Source: B1SED10-75 sp964636865 (GTDB lineage: Bacteria; Bacillota; Dethiobacteria; DTU022; PWGO01). Taken from it: DNA of 15,540 nucleotides. The stretch spans positions 1 through 15,540 of the forward strand of contig CAZWVJ010000036.1 in the NCBI GenBank assembly GCA_964636865.1, written 5' to 3'. Below are positions 1-6,540 of the stretch, one piece after another. The translations under genes and the position numbers were made by a program. Each line of letters starts with the position of its first letter. Position 1 is the stretch's first letter. The notes under the pieces are model-generated. The model was not told the origin of the DNA. It saw only the letters and a program-made list of their open reading frames with translations, and did no database searches.

Positions 1-367
1 CGCCGGTAGTATCCGATTCAGAATTTTTTTCCCATCCTATTGCTAATACAACATCGAACATTTCGGATGCTACATGATGGTAACCGGCTATTCCTACAGT
101 AGTCCCGGTCGTGCCGCCGGTAGTAACTTTGAAAACAGGCTTCATAAAGGCGCCCGTTCCATCAACGCTCCAGTTATCCATGTAGTTTACCGCTTCAAAA
201 TGGTCCATATTACCGATAACTATAGCATCTATATCATCTAAAGTAAGTTCGGCATCTTCCAGAGCAGACCTAACCGCTTCTCCGATTAATTCGATACCAT
301 TTACATCATCGCGACGGCTTCGATGATATGTTTGCCCAAAACCAACAGCTGCAACCCTTTGACCCAA
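1..367 (-). CDS. Thiolase-fold protein lacking the nucleophilic Cys (partial, 3' end outside window)
   Basis: The first 122 residues of a thiolase-superfamily protein are visible; the gene runs off the left edge. I chose the TTG at 365-367 because it follows an AGGAGG at 375-380 by 7 bases and gives the typical N-terminus QRVAAVGFGQT, with the later blocks ALEDAELTLDDIDAIVIG and GWEKNSES. The segment V81-TTGGTT-G88 aligns with the V-x-x-x-C-x-x-G block that holds the catalytic Cys of thiolases, and Gly85 sits at the Cys position. It therefore probably does not catalyse normal thiolysis. It lies 25 bp downstream of a second Cys-less thiolase-fold gene, so the two may form a heteromer together with the DUF35 protein. 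Known relatives without Cys are the retro-aldolases Ltp2 and DitF of sterol and diterpenoid degradation. The substrate cannot be read from the sequence. Confidence 0.85.
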   Translation of the reverse strand, partial: MGQRVAAVGFGQTYHRSRRDDVNGIELIGEAVRSALEDAELTLDDIDAIVIGNMDHFEAVNYMDNWSVDGTGAFMKPVFKVTTGGTTGTTVGIAGYHHVASEMFDVVLAIGWEKNSESDTTG

Positions 368-392
368 AATCTTCCCTCCTCACGTAGCAAAC

Positions 393-1538
393 TTATTCGC
401 TTAATACCATTACACAATGAGATTGGGCACACGGACCATTTACCCCGTGAGCCAGAGCTGTTCTTGCATTTTTAACTTGCCTTCCTTCTGCCTCTCCCCT
501 TATTTGGAGAGCACATTCTATCACCCTGGCCATGCCGGCAACCAACACTGCATGCGAAGAAATAACTCCACCGGAGGGATTTACAGGTAACTCACCATCC
601 ATCGCTGTAACACCCCTCTTGGTTATTTGTTTTCCTTCCCCTTTAGAACAAAATCCCATTTCCTCCAGCCACATGAGCTCCATATAGCTGAATGCATCAT
701 AAAGCTCTACTACATCAATACATTCAGCAGGATTATTTATATCAGCCATTTCGTAAGCTTTCTGAGATGCCTTTTGCAATGCCGGAGCTTCTGCCAGGTA
801 TCTGTCACCCAAAAAATGAGCATCTGAACAATGCCCGATACCTTTTAACCAAACGGGTTTTCTGCCCTTTTTATTGGCTGCTACCCTGTTGCCCAACACT
901 ACTGCTGCTGCGCCATCGGATACCGGGGAAGCATCGTGTAGCTTGATGGGATCTGCCAGAGGACGAGAATTAAGAACGTCCTCAACAGACAGATCCATCC
1001 CCAGGTGGGCATAGGGATTTTGCATGGCCTGTTTTCTATTTTTCACCGAAACTAGGGCACAGTCTTCTTCAGTCACGCCATAACGATTCATGTACTCCCT
1101 TGCCTGTAACGCGGAAGAAGAAATTGCATCCAATCCCAGTGGGCGCAAATAAATGTAATCAAACATGGCATTGGTTATCATCCGGGAATTGCCTTCAGAT
1201 CCCTTGGAATGAGAAACAACCAGGGTTGTAGAATAGCTTCCGGAAAGAGTACGCATGGCGCCGTACAAAATACCGAAAGTTCCATCCCCTTCTACAGTAG
1301 AAACATTTTTTCCCTCGCCGTATGCAGCGCCACAGGCATCTTGAACCCCCATGCAAGCAATAGTCCTTCCATCCCAAAAGTCATTGGAAACGGTAATTAT
1401 ATTATCAATTTCGTCTATAGTCATTCCGGCATCCGCGAGGGCACGGGTAGTAACTTCGTACACTAATTCCGCATAATTGTAGTTTTCTTTCTTTCTTTCG
1501 TATTTGGTTTGAGCCATTCCCAAAATTGCTACATCCAT
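393..1538 (-). CDS. Thiolase-fold protein (SCPx/Ltp2-like), probable acyl-CoA retro-aldolase subunit
   Basis: 381 residues, the full length of the SCPx/lipid-transfer thiolase group. Family blocks visible are the N-terminal VAILGMAQT, HDASPVSDGAAAVVL near residue 200, DVVELYDAFSYMELMWLEEMGFC and NPSGGVISSH (His329) near the C-terminus. At the nucleophile block, V82-EGDGTF-G89 replaces V-x-x-x-C-x-x-G, so Gly86 stands where Cys is expected. In the ELYDAF block a Tyr replaces the His common in SCP2 thiolases (EVHDCF); Ltp2-type aldolases use Tyr residues in catalysis, which fits but needs a structural alignment. A good ribosome binding site (AAGGAGG) lies inside the end of the upstream DUF35 gene, and the two genes are separated by only 2 bp, so they are translationally coupled and probably encode partners. 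An inactive thiolase scaffold is the alternative reading. Confidence 0.9.
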   Translation of the reverse strand: MDVAILGMAQTKYERKKENYNYAELVYEVTTRALADAGMTIDEIDNIITVSNDFWDGRTIACMGVQDACGAAYGEGKNVSTVEGDGTFGILYGAMRTLSGSYSTTLVVSHSKGSEGNSRMITNAMFDYIYLRPLGLDAISSSALQAREYMNRYGVTEEDCALVSVKNRKQAMQNPYAHLGMDLSVEDVLNSRPLADPIKLHDASPVSDGAAAVVLGNRVAANKKGRKPVWLKGIGHCSDAHFLGDRYLAEAPALQKASQKAYEMADINNPAECIDVVELYDAFSYMELMWLEEMGFCSKGEGKQITKRGVTAMDGELPVNPSGGVISSHAVLVAGMARVIECALQIRGEAEGRQVKNARTALAHGVNGPCAQSHCVMVLSE

Positions 1539-1540
1539 TT

Positions 1541-2020
1541 TTAGCTACCCTCCTTGTGAAACAGGGTTTCCGGACGAAAATACTTGATATCCTTTATATG
1601 CCCGGTTCTTTCTTCATCAAATACAGGTTCCACCCGTATTCCTTCTTGAAGATTTTTCTCGTCTATTTCACCAAGCAGGTGCAGCAGGGACGTATCTGCG
1701 CCATCAAGCCTGATCATCCCATAAATAAAAGGAGGGTCTTGTGGATGAAGGGCCGGCTCATGGTAATGAACTTTGGTATAGTTCGTTAAAACTCCATTAC
1801 CAGAAAGCTGTATCCAGTTAGTACGCGGGAAAAAACAATACGGGCAATTGCGACGGGGCGGGAGAAAAACCTTTTCGCATTCCGTGCATTTTGTCGCCCA
1901 AATCTGGCAATCATCTTTTATCTTATTCAAAAAGAAACTGCCGGTTTCCCCCACAGCCCAATTGTAGGGCATCCGTATTCGCCCTTTATAAACAATAGCT
2001 TCTTCCTGGTCCCTTGCCAT
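1541..2020 (-). CDS. DUF35 family zinc-ribbon/OB-fold protein, partner of the thiolase-fold proteins
   Basis: 159 residues. An N-terminal helical stretch is followed by a rubredoxin-like zinc ribbon with Cys45-x2-Cys48 and Cys59-x2-Cys62 (KCTECEKVFLPPRRNCPYC), then an OB-fold region containing GNGVLTNYTKVHY and PPFIYGMIRLDGADTSLLHLLG. This order is typical of DUF35 proteins. Family members are non-catalytic partners that shape the acyl-CoA channel of thiolase-fold enzymes, for example ChsH2 with the aldolase Ltp2, BbsA with BbsB, and the archaeal thiolase/HMG-CoA synthase complex. The gene lies between the BKACE gene (25 bp upstream) and the thiolase-fold gene (2 bp downstream). Its ATG is preceded by GGGAGG with about 9 bases spacing. 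The substrate is unknown. Confidence 0.92.
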   Translation of the reverse strand: MARDQEEAIVYKGRIRMPYNWAVGETGSFFLNKIKDDCQIWATKCTECEKVFLPPRRNCPYCFFPRTNWIQLSGNGVLTNYTKVHYHEPALHPQDPPFIYGMIRLDGADTSLLHLLGEIDEKNLQEGIRVEPVFDEERTGHIKDIKYFRPETLFHKEGS

Positions 2021-2045
2021 TAGTAAAAACCTCCCTCATATTTAA

Positions 2046-2933
2046 TCAGCGATAGAGATTAAAGATTTTCCTTGCTTCTTGAGGAGTTGCAACTTCACGG
2101 CCACATAATTCAGCTACTCTTACTGCCCACTCTACTTGCTCATAATTGCCTTTTGCCAGCTCTTTATTTGGCATGCGGGTATTATCTTCCAAGCCTACCC
2201 GCAGATGACCTCCATAACCCGCAGATGTCATATTCGCCGCAAACTGGTTAGGGCCAACGCCGCATACAGAAAAGCTAGACCCATCCGGAACCATTTCATA
2301 CATACGGGCAAAGTTACCGGGGGAATAAGGAACTCCACCCGCTACACCAAATACAAATTGAAAATGTAAAGGCTCATCAAAAATACCTTGCTTTTGGACC
2401 AGAAGTACATTATATAATCCACCCATATCATATACTTCCAGTTCGGGTTTCACCTGATGCTCGCGCATTTCTTTGGCAAAATCAATTAACATTTGGAAAG
2501 TATTCTCAAATACAATCTCAAACATTATATCTCCAGTAGCATGATCAGCCAGGGCAAAGTTCATGGAGTTTGTGTTAAGAGAGGCCATATCGGGCTTCAT
2601 TTCCCTTATGGGCGCGATTCTTTGTTCTGCAGTAAGCATAGGACGGATAGCCGTACTCATATTAATGAGGAGATCCGGACATCTATCCCTGATTGCTTCT
2701 ACCGTTGGCCTGATTAAATTAAGGTCTTCCGTAGACATTCCGGTTTCCGGGTCTCTAACATGAATATGAACTATAGAGGCCCCGGCCTTCCAACACTTGT
2801 AACTTTCCTCGGCAAATTCTTCCGGAGTATAGGGTACCGCCTCATTCTGATGCTTCATGGTAGCTGCTCCGGTTAGTGCAGCAGAAATAACCACCTTCTC
2901 CTTTAATGCTTCGCTTACCTGTTGTTCTTTCAT
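2046..2933 (-). CDS. Beta-keto acid cleavage enzyme (BKACE, DUF849 family)
   Basis: BKACE enzymes are Zn-dependent and condense a beta-keto acid with acetyl-CoA to give acetoacetate plus a new acyl-CoA; the best known member is Kce of lysine fermentation. Visible hallmarks are VVISAALTGA at the N-terminus, the metal-binding His56-x-His58 in IVHIHVRDPETG, SLNTNSMNF, ELEVYDMGGL, FVFGVAGGVPYSPGN and GGHLRVGLEDNTRMP, whose Glu matches the third metal ligand of Kce. The reading frame is open up to 2990, overlapping the MaoC gene, but I start at the ATG at 2931-2933 because it has an AAGGAGAG site 7 bases upstream; this gives 295 residues, the usual length. The gene is in one run with the MaoC hydratase and the DUF35/thiolase-fold genes. 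Substrate specificity cannot be read from these motifs. Confidence 0.92.
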   Translation of the reverse strand: MKEQQVSEALKEKVVISAALTGAATMKHQNEAVPYTPEEFAEESYKCWKAGASIVHIHVRDPETGMSTEDLNLIRPTVEAIRDRCPDLLINMSTAIRPMLTAEQRIAPIREMKPDMASLNTNSMNFALADHATGDIMFEIVFENTFQMLIDFAKEMREHQVKPELEVYDMGGLYNVLLVQKQGIFDEPLHFQFVFGVAGGVPYSPGNFARMYEMVPDGSSFSVCGVGPNQFAANMTSAGYGGHLRVGLEDNTRMPNKELAKGNYEQVEWAVRVAELCGREVATPQEARKIFNLYR

Positions 2934-2973
2934 TTTAAAACTCTCCTTTCTTTTTTTAATATAATCAAAAAGG

Positions 2974-3426
2974 CTATTCTTCCAGCCCAAACATTTCCCT
3001 ATATTCTTCCAGGGGAGGCATTACTAATGCTTCTCCCTTAGCCACTACCGTATCTTCTTGATTGCTCCAGATACATTCCATGTTGACCCGGTTTTTTTCC
3101 ACCTCTTTTTCTTTCACGGTTGCTTTTACGGTTACCGTATCACCGGGATAAACCGGTGCTTTATAACGGCATGAAGTACTTAAGGCTACTGTACCAAGCC
3201 CAGGGAGAAGAGTGCCTAATACAGGGGCCAATAAAGAAGTGGCAATTCCTCCGTGGGCAATGCGCCTTTTAAACATGGTTTTTTTGGCAAATTCTTCGTT
3301 AGTATGCATAGGATTAAAATCACCGGTAATTCCTGCAAACAATGTGATATCTGTTTCTGTGATGGTTTTAGAAAATGAAGCGCTTTCACCTATTTCAATC
3401 TCGTTAATTGTTTTTCCCAGCTTCAT
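2974..3426 (-). CDS. MaoC-like (R)-specific enoyl-CoA hydratase
   Basis: 150-residue single hotdog domain of the MaoC/PhaJ group. The hydratase signature is intact: LFAGITGDFNPMH carries the catalytic Asp36 and His41, followed by HGGIATSLLA, the helix-and-loop segment of the fold, and YPGDTVTV. It should add water across the double bond of an acyl-CoA. AAAGGAGG lies 10-11 bases before the ATG. About half of its residues are identical (my hand alignment) to the C-terminal domain of the TetR fusion just upstream, so the two come from a duplication. In the ChsH1-ChsH2/Ltp2 pathway a MaoC hydratase makes the tertiary alcohol that a Cys-less thiolase-fold aldolase then cleaves; the same division of labour is plausible here. 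Confidence 0.92.
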   Translation of the reverse strand: MKLGKTINEIEIGESASFSKTITETDITLFAGITGDFNPMHTNEEFAKKTMFKRRIAHGGIATSLLAPVLGTLLPGLGTVALSTSCRYKAPVYPGDTVTVKATVKEKEVEKNRVNMECIWSNQEDTVVAKGEALVMPPLEEYREMFGLEE

Positions 3427-3581
3427 GAAAACTTTACGCCTCCTTTATACTTAATCATGTGATGAGAATCTGAGATGAATTTAATCTTGATAATTCATTT
3501 GGCAATAAAAATATATTACCATAATTGCCTTAAACAAACCTTAAGCTTTAACTACTATCCTTACTTTCCATCCAAAACCAT
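3427..3581. promoter_or_regulatory. Intergenic gap with inverted repeat GGCAAT/ATTGCC and weak promoter candidate
   Basis: The 155 bases between the regulator gene and the MaoC gene contain a 6-bp inverted repeat, ggcaat at 3501-3506 and attgcc at 3524-3529, with 17 AT-rich bases between. On the minus strand TTGCCA, 16 bases and TAAATT could be a sigma-70 type promoter for the catabolic genes. Both signals are weak and could arise by chance. The gap is long enough for a separate, regulated promoter. Confidence 0.3.
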
Positions 3582-4655
3582 TTACACAGAAAAAGGCCAC
3601 CTATATTCCTTTCGGGGAGGACTTACCCTGGCTTCTCCTTCCGCTACCACCTCCTCATGTTGATTAACCCATTTTAACTGCATCTTAGCCATATTTTCCT
3701 CTACGTCTTTTTCTACAACAACCACAGTAGCTGTGATGGTATCTCCCGGAAAAACCGGGTTTTTATGCCTGCATGTATTTTCCAAAAGCTCTGTCCCCGT
3801 TCCAGGCAGTAAATTATTAATAACTGTACTTATTAAAGATGAAGTAATTCCTTCATGTACAGTGCGCTTACCCAAAGAAGTGTGACGGGCAAAACTCTCA
3901 CTAATGTAGCGAGGATTGTAATCACCGGAAATTCCGGCGAAAAAATAAACATCTGTTTCACTTATGGTTTTACTTAAAGAAGCACTTTCGTTAACCGCTA
4001 TTTCACCTATCGTTTTGCCCAGCTTCACCGAATCTAAATTATGCAAGTTACGTAATCCATTTACCAGGTAACTCGACATCATCTCAGCTACAGTATCTTT
4101 GCTTAATTCAGCATTTTCCTGAAACCAAACATAAACCCAATTAATACTTCCCAAGATAGTATAAGATAATAATTTCTCATTTTCTTTTACAAAATATTCT
4201 TTATTTATCCCTTCTTTAATCAACTCTTGAATAAGTCGTTCGTATTTCTTACGGCTTACAACAATTTCTTTCCAATATTCCCTGGCAAGGTCTTTAGGTA
4301 AATCCATGAAGACTGTCATGACAGCTTTATTATCACATATTGCAATAATATGCGACTTTAATACTGCCTTAAGCCTTTGATCTACAGGAAACTCAGGGTT
4401 ATTAGCTTCCTCTATTTCTTCCAGAAAAAAATCCATGGCTTTGCGGAATATTTGATATAAGATTTCCTGTTTACTGTTGAAATAGTAATATATATGTCCT
4501 TTAGTAACTCCCATTTGTTCAGCTATCTGGTCAATAGTTGCAGAATAACCATTAGCGGCAAATAGCTCTGCCGAAACTTTAAGAATTTGCCGTTTTCGCG
4601 CTGATTCCGGAGTACTGCTATCTTCACTGTCTTTCTCAAAAATACTTTTTACCAA
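3582..4655 (-). CDS. TetR-family regulator fused to a MaoC hotdog domain lacking the catalytic His
   Basis: 357 residues in one uninterrupted frame. Residues 20-62 are a TetR DNA-binding domain (ILKVSAELFAANGYSA, then IDQIAEQMGVTKGHIYYYFNSK); residues about 65-205 look like the helical TetR dimerisation/ligand domain of FadR-like acyl-CoA regulators. From Val210 to the end there is a complete MaoC hotdog domain, VKLGKTIGEI, matching the neighbouring hydratase from its first residue. In the signature, FAGISGDYNPRY keeps Asp245 but has Tyr250 (TAC) where the enzyme has His. The domain is therefore probably not a hydratase; I infer an acyl-CoA sensing or dimerising role. The start is TTG, with GGAAGG 12 bases upstream. 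Val210 is encoded by GTG, so a separate MaoC product from an internal start is possible, but no ribosome binding site precedes it. A palindromic operator candidate lies about 45 bases upstream, suggesting autoregulation. Confidence 0.9.
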   Translation of the reverse strand: MVKSIFEKDSEDSSTPESARKRQILKVSAELFAANGYSATIDQIAEQMGVTKGHIYYYFNSKQEILYQIFRKAMDFFLEEIEEANNPEFPVDQRLKAVLKSHIIAICDNKAVMTVFMDLPKDLAREYWKEIVVSRKKYERLIQELIKEGINKEYFVKENEKLLSYTILGSINWVYVWFQENAELSKDTVAEMMSSYLVNGLRNLHNLDSVKLGKTIGEIAVNESASLSKTISETDVYFFAGISGDYNPRYISESFARHTSLGKRTVHEGITSSLISTVINNLLPGTGTELLENTCRHKNPVFPGDTITATVVVVEKDVEENMAKMQLKWVNQHEEVVAEGEARVSPPRKEYRWPFSV

Positions 4656-4699
4656 AATAGAACAATTCCTTCCATAACAAAAGCTTCTTTCAACTCATC

Positions 4700-4734
4700 A
4701 GTATAATTGTTTTTCAAATTATACTCTACAGTAT
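4700..4734 (-). promoter_or_regulatory. Candidate TetR-MaoC promoter and operator
   Basis: A perfect 9-bp inverted repeat, agtataatt at 4700-4708 and aattatact at 4717-4725, with an 8-base spacer, lies 45-70 bases upstream of the regulator's start. A minus-strand TATAAT (4718-4723) is embedded in one arm, and a second small palindrome, atact-ctac-agtat (4721-4734), overlaps it. The arrangement fits a TetR dimer site covering the -10 box of its own promoter. The -35 box is not clear. Confidence 0.45.
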
Positions 4735-4811
4735 TTTATTCTTCACGGTCATTAATAATCCTGCATATATTTTTATTTTTTTATTAATATTTACAAAACT
4801 GTTATTTTAAC

Positions 4812-4855
4812 AAAAAAAGCACGTCAATTATTTAAGTTAATAATTGACGTGCTTT
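4812..4855 (-). terminator. Rho-independent terminator of RNase P RNA
   Basis: A perfect 17-bp stem (4816-4832 with 4839-4855) encloses a 6-base loop. On the minus strand it is followed by seven T (4812-4818 is a run of A on the plus strand). It lies 17 bases after the 3' end of the RNase P RNA. On the plus strand only a short T run follows, so it mainly stops minus-strand transcription. Confidence 0.9.
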
Positions 4856-4871
4856 ATTCAGATAAAAATTT

Positions 4872-5301
4872 GAGCAAACCTGTAAGCCGAGTTCTGTAAT
4901 TCCCTTTAGGGAATTGGTAGTCATCTATCTAGGGTTACCAGTTGCCTGGCACCTCCAGCGACCTTACCCGAGGTATCAGCGTGCAGCTTCATCTACCTCC
5001 TATTTGGTCTTGCTCCGGGGTGGGGTTTGCCTAGCCAACCAGTCTCCTGGTTGCTGGTGTGCTCTTACCACACCGTTGCACCCTTACCTTCACCCCAAAT
5101 TGACATGCGTGCATTAATGACTTAATAAAACAAAATTAGATTTTTTAAGATAACATTTTAAAATTAGGGTGAAGGCGGTTTTTTTCTGTGGCACTTTCCT
5201 TAGGGTCACCCCCACTGGGCGTTACCCAGCACCCTGCTCTTCGGAGCTCGGACTTTCCTCAGGAACTTTCATCAGTGTTCCTGCGACTACCCGGTTTACT
5301 C
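4872..5301 (-). ncRNA. rnpB: RNase P RNA, bacterial type A
   Basis: The catalytic RNA of RNase P, which matures tRNA 5' ends. Read on the minus strand, universal blocks are present: GAGGAAAGTCCGAGCT after the 5' region, GGGTGCTGGGTAACGCCCAG, GTGCCACAGAAA, and at the 3' end ACAGAACTCGGCTTACAGG. The ends were set by the P1 stem, GAGTAAACC (5293-5301) pairing with GGTTTGCTC (4872-4880). The sequence follows the Escherichia coli-like type A pattern rather than the Bacillus type B pattern. One stem (5088-5096 pairing with 5167-5174, presumably P12) is capped by about 70 very AT-rich bases, making the RNA about 430 nt. It has its own promoter and terminator. Confidence 0.96.
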
Positions 5302-5321
5302 AAATATTTATCTCTACTTTA

Positions 5322-5350
5322 AATTTATCATATTCTTGTATAAGTGTCAA
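5322..5350 (-). promoter_or_regulatory. rnpB promoter
   Basis: On the minus strand a perfect -35 box TTGACA (5345-5350) is followed after 17 bases by TAAATT (5322-5327). Transcription would start around 5313-5317, just before the RNase P RNA. It lies between the protease gene and rnpB. Confidence 0.65.
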
Positions 5351-5392
5351 AACCGACATGTCCGACTTTTAGGTAATTTCGCATTTACTACT

Positions 5393-6376
5393 TTACTCTT
5401 CAAGGAAATCCATTACATCCTGAAGGGTGCTTACCGGAACCAATTCCATATCTTTCACTACGGCTTCAGCTTCTTCATAATTTTCTTCCGGAATAATAAA
5501 ATATTCTATCCCTGCATTTTCTGCAGTTACTACCTTTTGTTTCACACCGCCTATAGCCCCAACTTCCTTGAAATAATTTATTGTGCCTGTACCGGCAATT
5601 TCTTTCCCGCCGGTAATATCCTCAGATTCTAATTGATTAATTAACTCTACAACAAACATTATTCCGGCTGATGGCCCCGAAATATCACCGGCCATTATCT
5701 CTATATTAACAGGCAGGCTCAACTCCTGATCTTCCAAAGTAGTTATATATATACCTAAAGCAGGCTTTCCAGGTTCTGTTTCATGTTCTACTGTAGGAAT
5801 ATTAAATGTTTTCATTTCATCGTTCCTCAAAACCTTTAATTCTACTTTGTCACCAATTTCTCTATCTTGTACCATTACTAATAACTGGTCTATAAAAAAT
5901 ATTTCCTCGCCCTCAACCTCTACAATAACATCATCTTCTTCTAAGTATTCTTTGGAGGGACTTTCTTCTAAAAAATCAATGACTTCTATCCCATAGTTTT
6001 CCATTTCTATCTCAAAACCAGTTTCTTCCATTGCTATGTATTTTGCCAGTAATTGGCTTTCTTCCATCCAATCAGTCATCATTTCTTCATATTTTTCTTC
6101 ATCCAAACCGGGAGGGATAACTTCTAACTGGTGTATTATATCAATATTAGGGTTTAATAAACCGTAAAATAAATCCATCAAGCTGGCTCCTTGTTGAAGT
6201 ATAGTTACCATAAAAAAACTGTTTTTCTCATTGCTGTTAAGCTCATAATCCACCTCAACCATCTCTCCCAGATCCTCAATAGTTCCAGGCATTACGGAAA
6301 GATAAGACGTAGGAATAATAAATGAGAATATTAATATTGCTATTACAAATACAGTAATTTTCACCCTTTTACTCAA
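5393..6376 (-). CDS. YlbL/SepM-like membrane-anchored PDZ and Lon-type serine protease
   Basis: 327 residues. Residues 1-25 form a short basic end and one hydrophobic membrane segment, so the rest acts outside the membrane. Residues about 125-200 resemble a PDZ domain (FEIEMENYGIEVIDFLEESP through VELKVLRNDE). The C-terminal part is a Lon-type proteolytic domain with the Ser-Lys dyad: Ser236 in GDISGPSAGIM and Lys279 in AIGGVKQKV. Bacillus YlbL and streptococcal SepM are the known relatives; they cut secreted or membrane proteins and peptides. The start is TTG with GGGAG 5 bases upstream; the stop of the preceding ylbK remnant overlaps it (TTGA), so translation is probably coupled. The order rsmD-coaD-ylbK-ylbL matches Bacillus subtilis ylbH-ylbI-ylbK-ylbL, without ylbJ. 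Confidence 0.93.
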   Translation of the reverse strand: MSKRVKITVFVIAILIFSFIIPTSYLSVMPGTIEDLGEMVEVDYELNSNEKNSFFMVTILQQGASLMDLFYGLLNPNIDIIHQLEVIPPGLDEEKYEEMMTDWMEESQLLAKYIAMEETGFEIEMENYGIEVIDFLEESPSKEYLEEDDVIVEVEGEEIFFIDQLLVMVQDREIGDKVELKVLRNDEMKTFNIPTVEHETEPGKPALGIYITTLEDQELSLPVNIEIMAGDISGPSAGIMFVVELINQLESEDITGGKEIAGTGTINYFKEVGAIGGVKQKVVTAENAGIEYFIIPEENYEEAEAVVKDMELVPVSTLQDVMDFLEE

Positions 6377-6492
6377 ATTAACTCCCTTCCTTTGCCTTCC
6401 CTATTTAACTCTTTTAAAACTCCGAGATGAGCGATTCCTCTGGCTAATCCTCCCCCTAAAGCCAGGCCGACCGTAGGCCTGTGTGTCATCAT
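6373..6492 (-). pseudogene. Remnant of patatin-like esterase gene ylbK (39 codons)
   Basis: A short frame of 39 codons begins with ATGATG (first ATG at 6490-6492), preceded by GGAG with 6 bases spacing. It encodes the patatin oxyanion block GLALGGGLARGIAHLGVLK followed by ELNREGK and then stops, at a TGA overlapping the TTG start of the protease gene. Intact YlbK-type proteins are several times longer, with a GTSMG catalytic Ser motif and a late Asp; both are missing here. The gene position (between coaD and ylbL) is exactly that of ylbK. I infer an internal deletion that removed most of ylbK and ylbJ but kept the start and possibly the last codons. It may survive as a leader peptide whose translation feeds the protease start. 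Confidence 0.8.
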
Positions 6493-6540
6493 ATACAACT
6501 CCGTATTTTCATAATTAATATTTTTATTATTTAGGTGAGA

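Noticed and set aside
2934..2990. Longer BKACE reading frame starting inside the MaoC gene
   Set aside because: The extra 19 residues have no family match and no ribosome binding site; the ATG at 2931-2933 has a strong one.
4872..5301. Plus-strand frames of 67 codons inside the RNase P RNA
   Set aside because: They lie antisense to conserved RNA blocks and show no coding signal.
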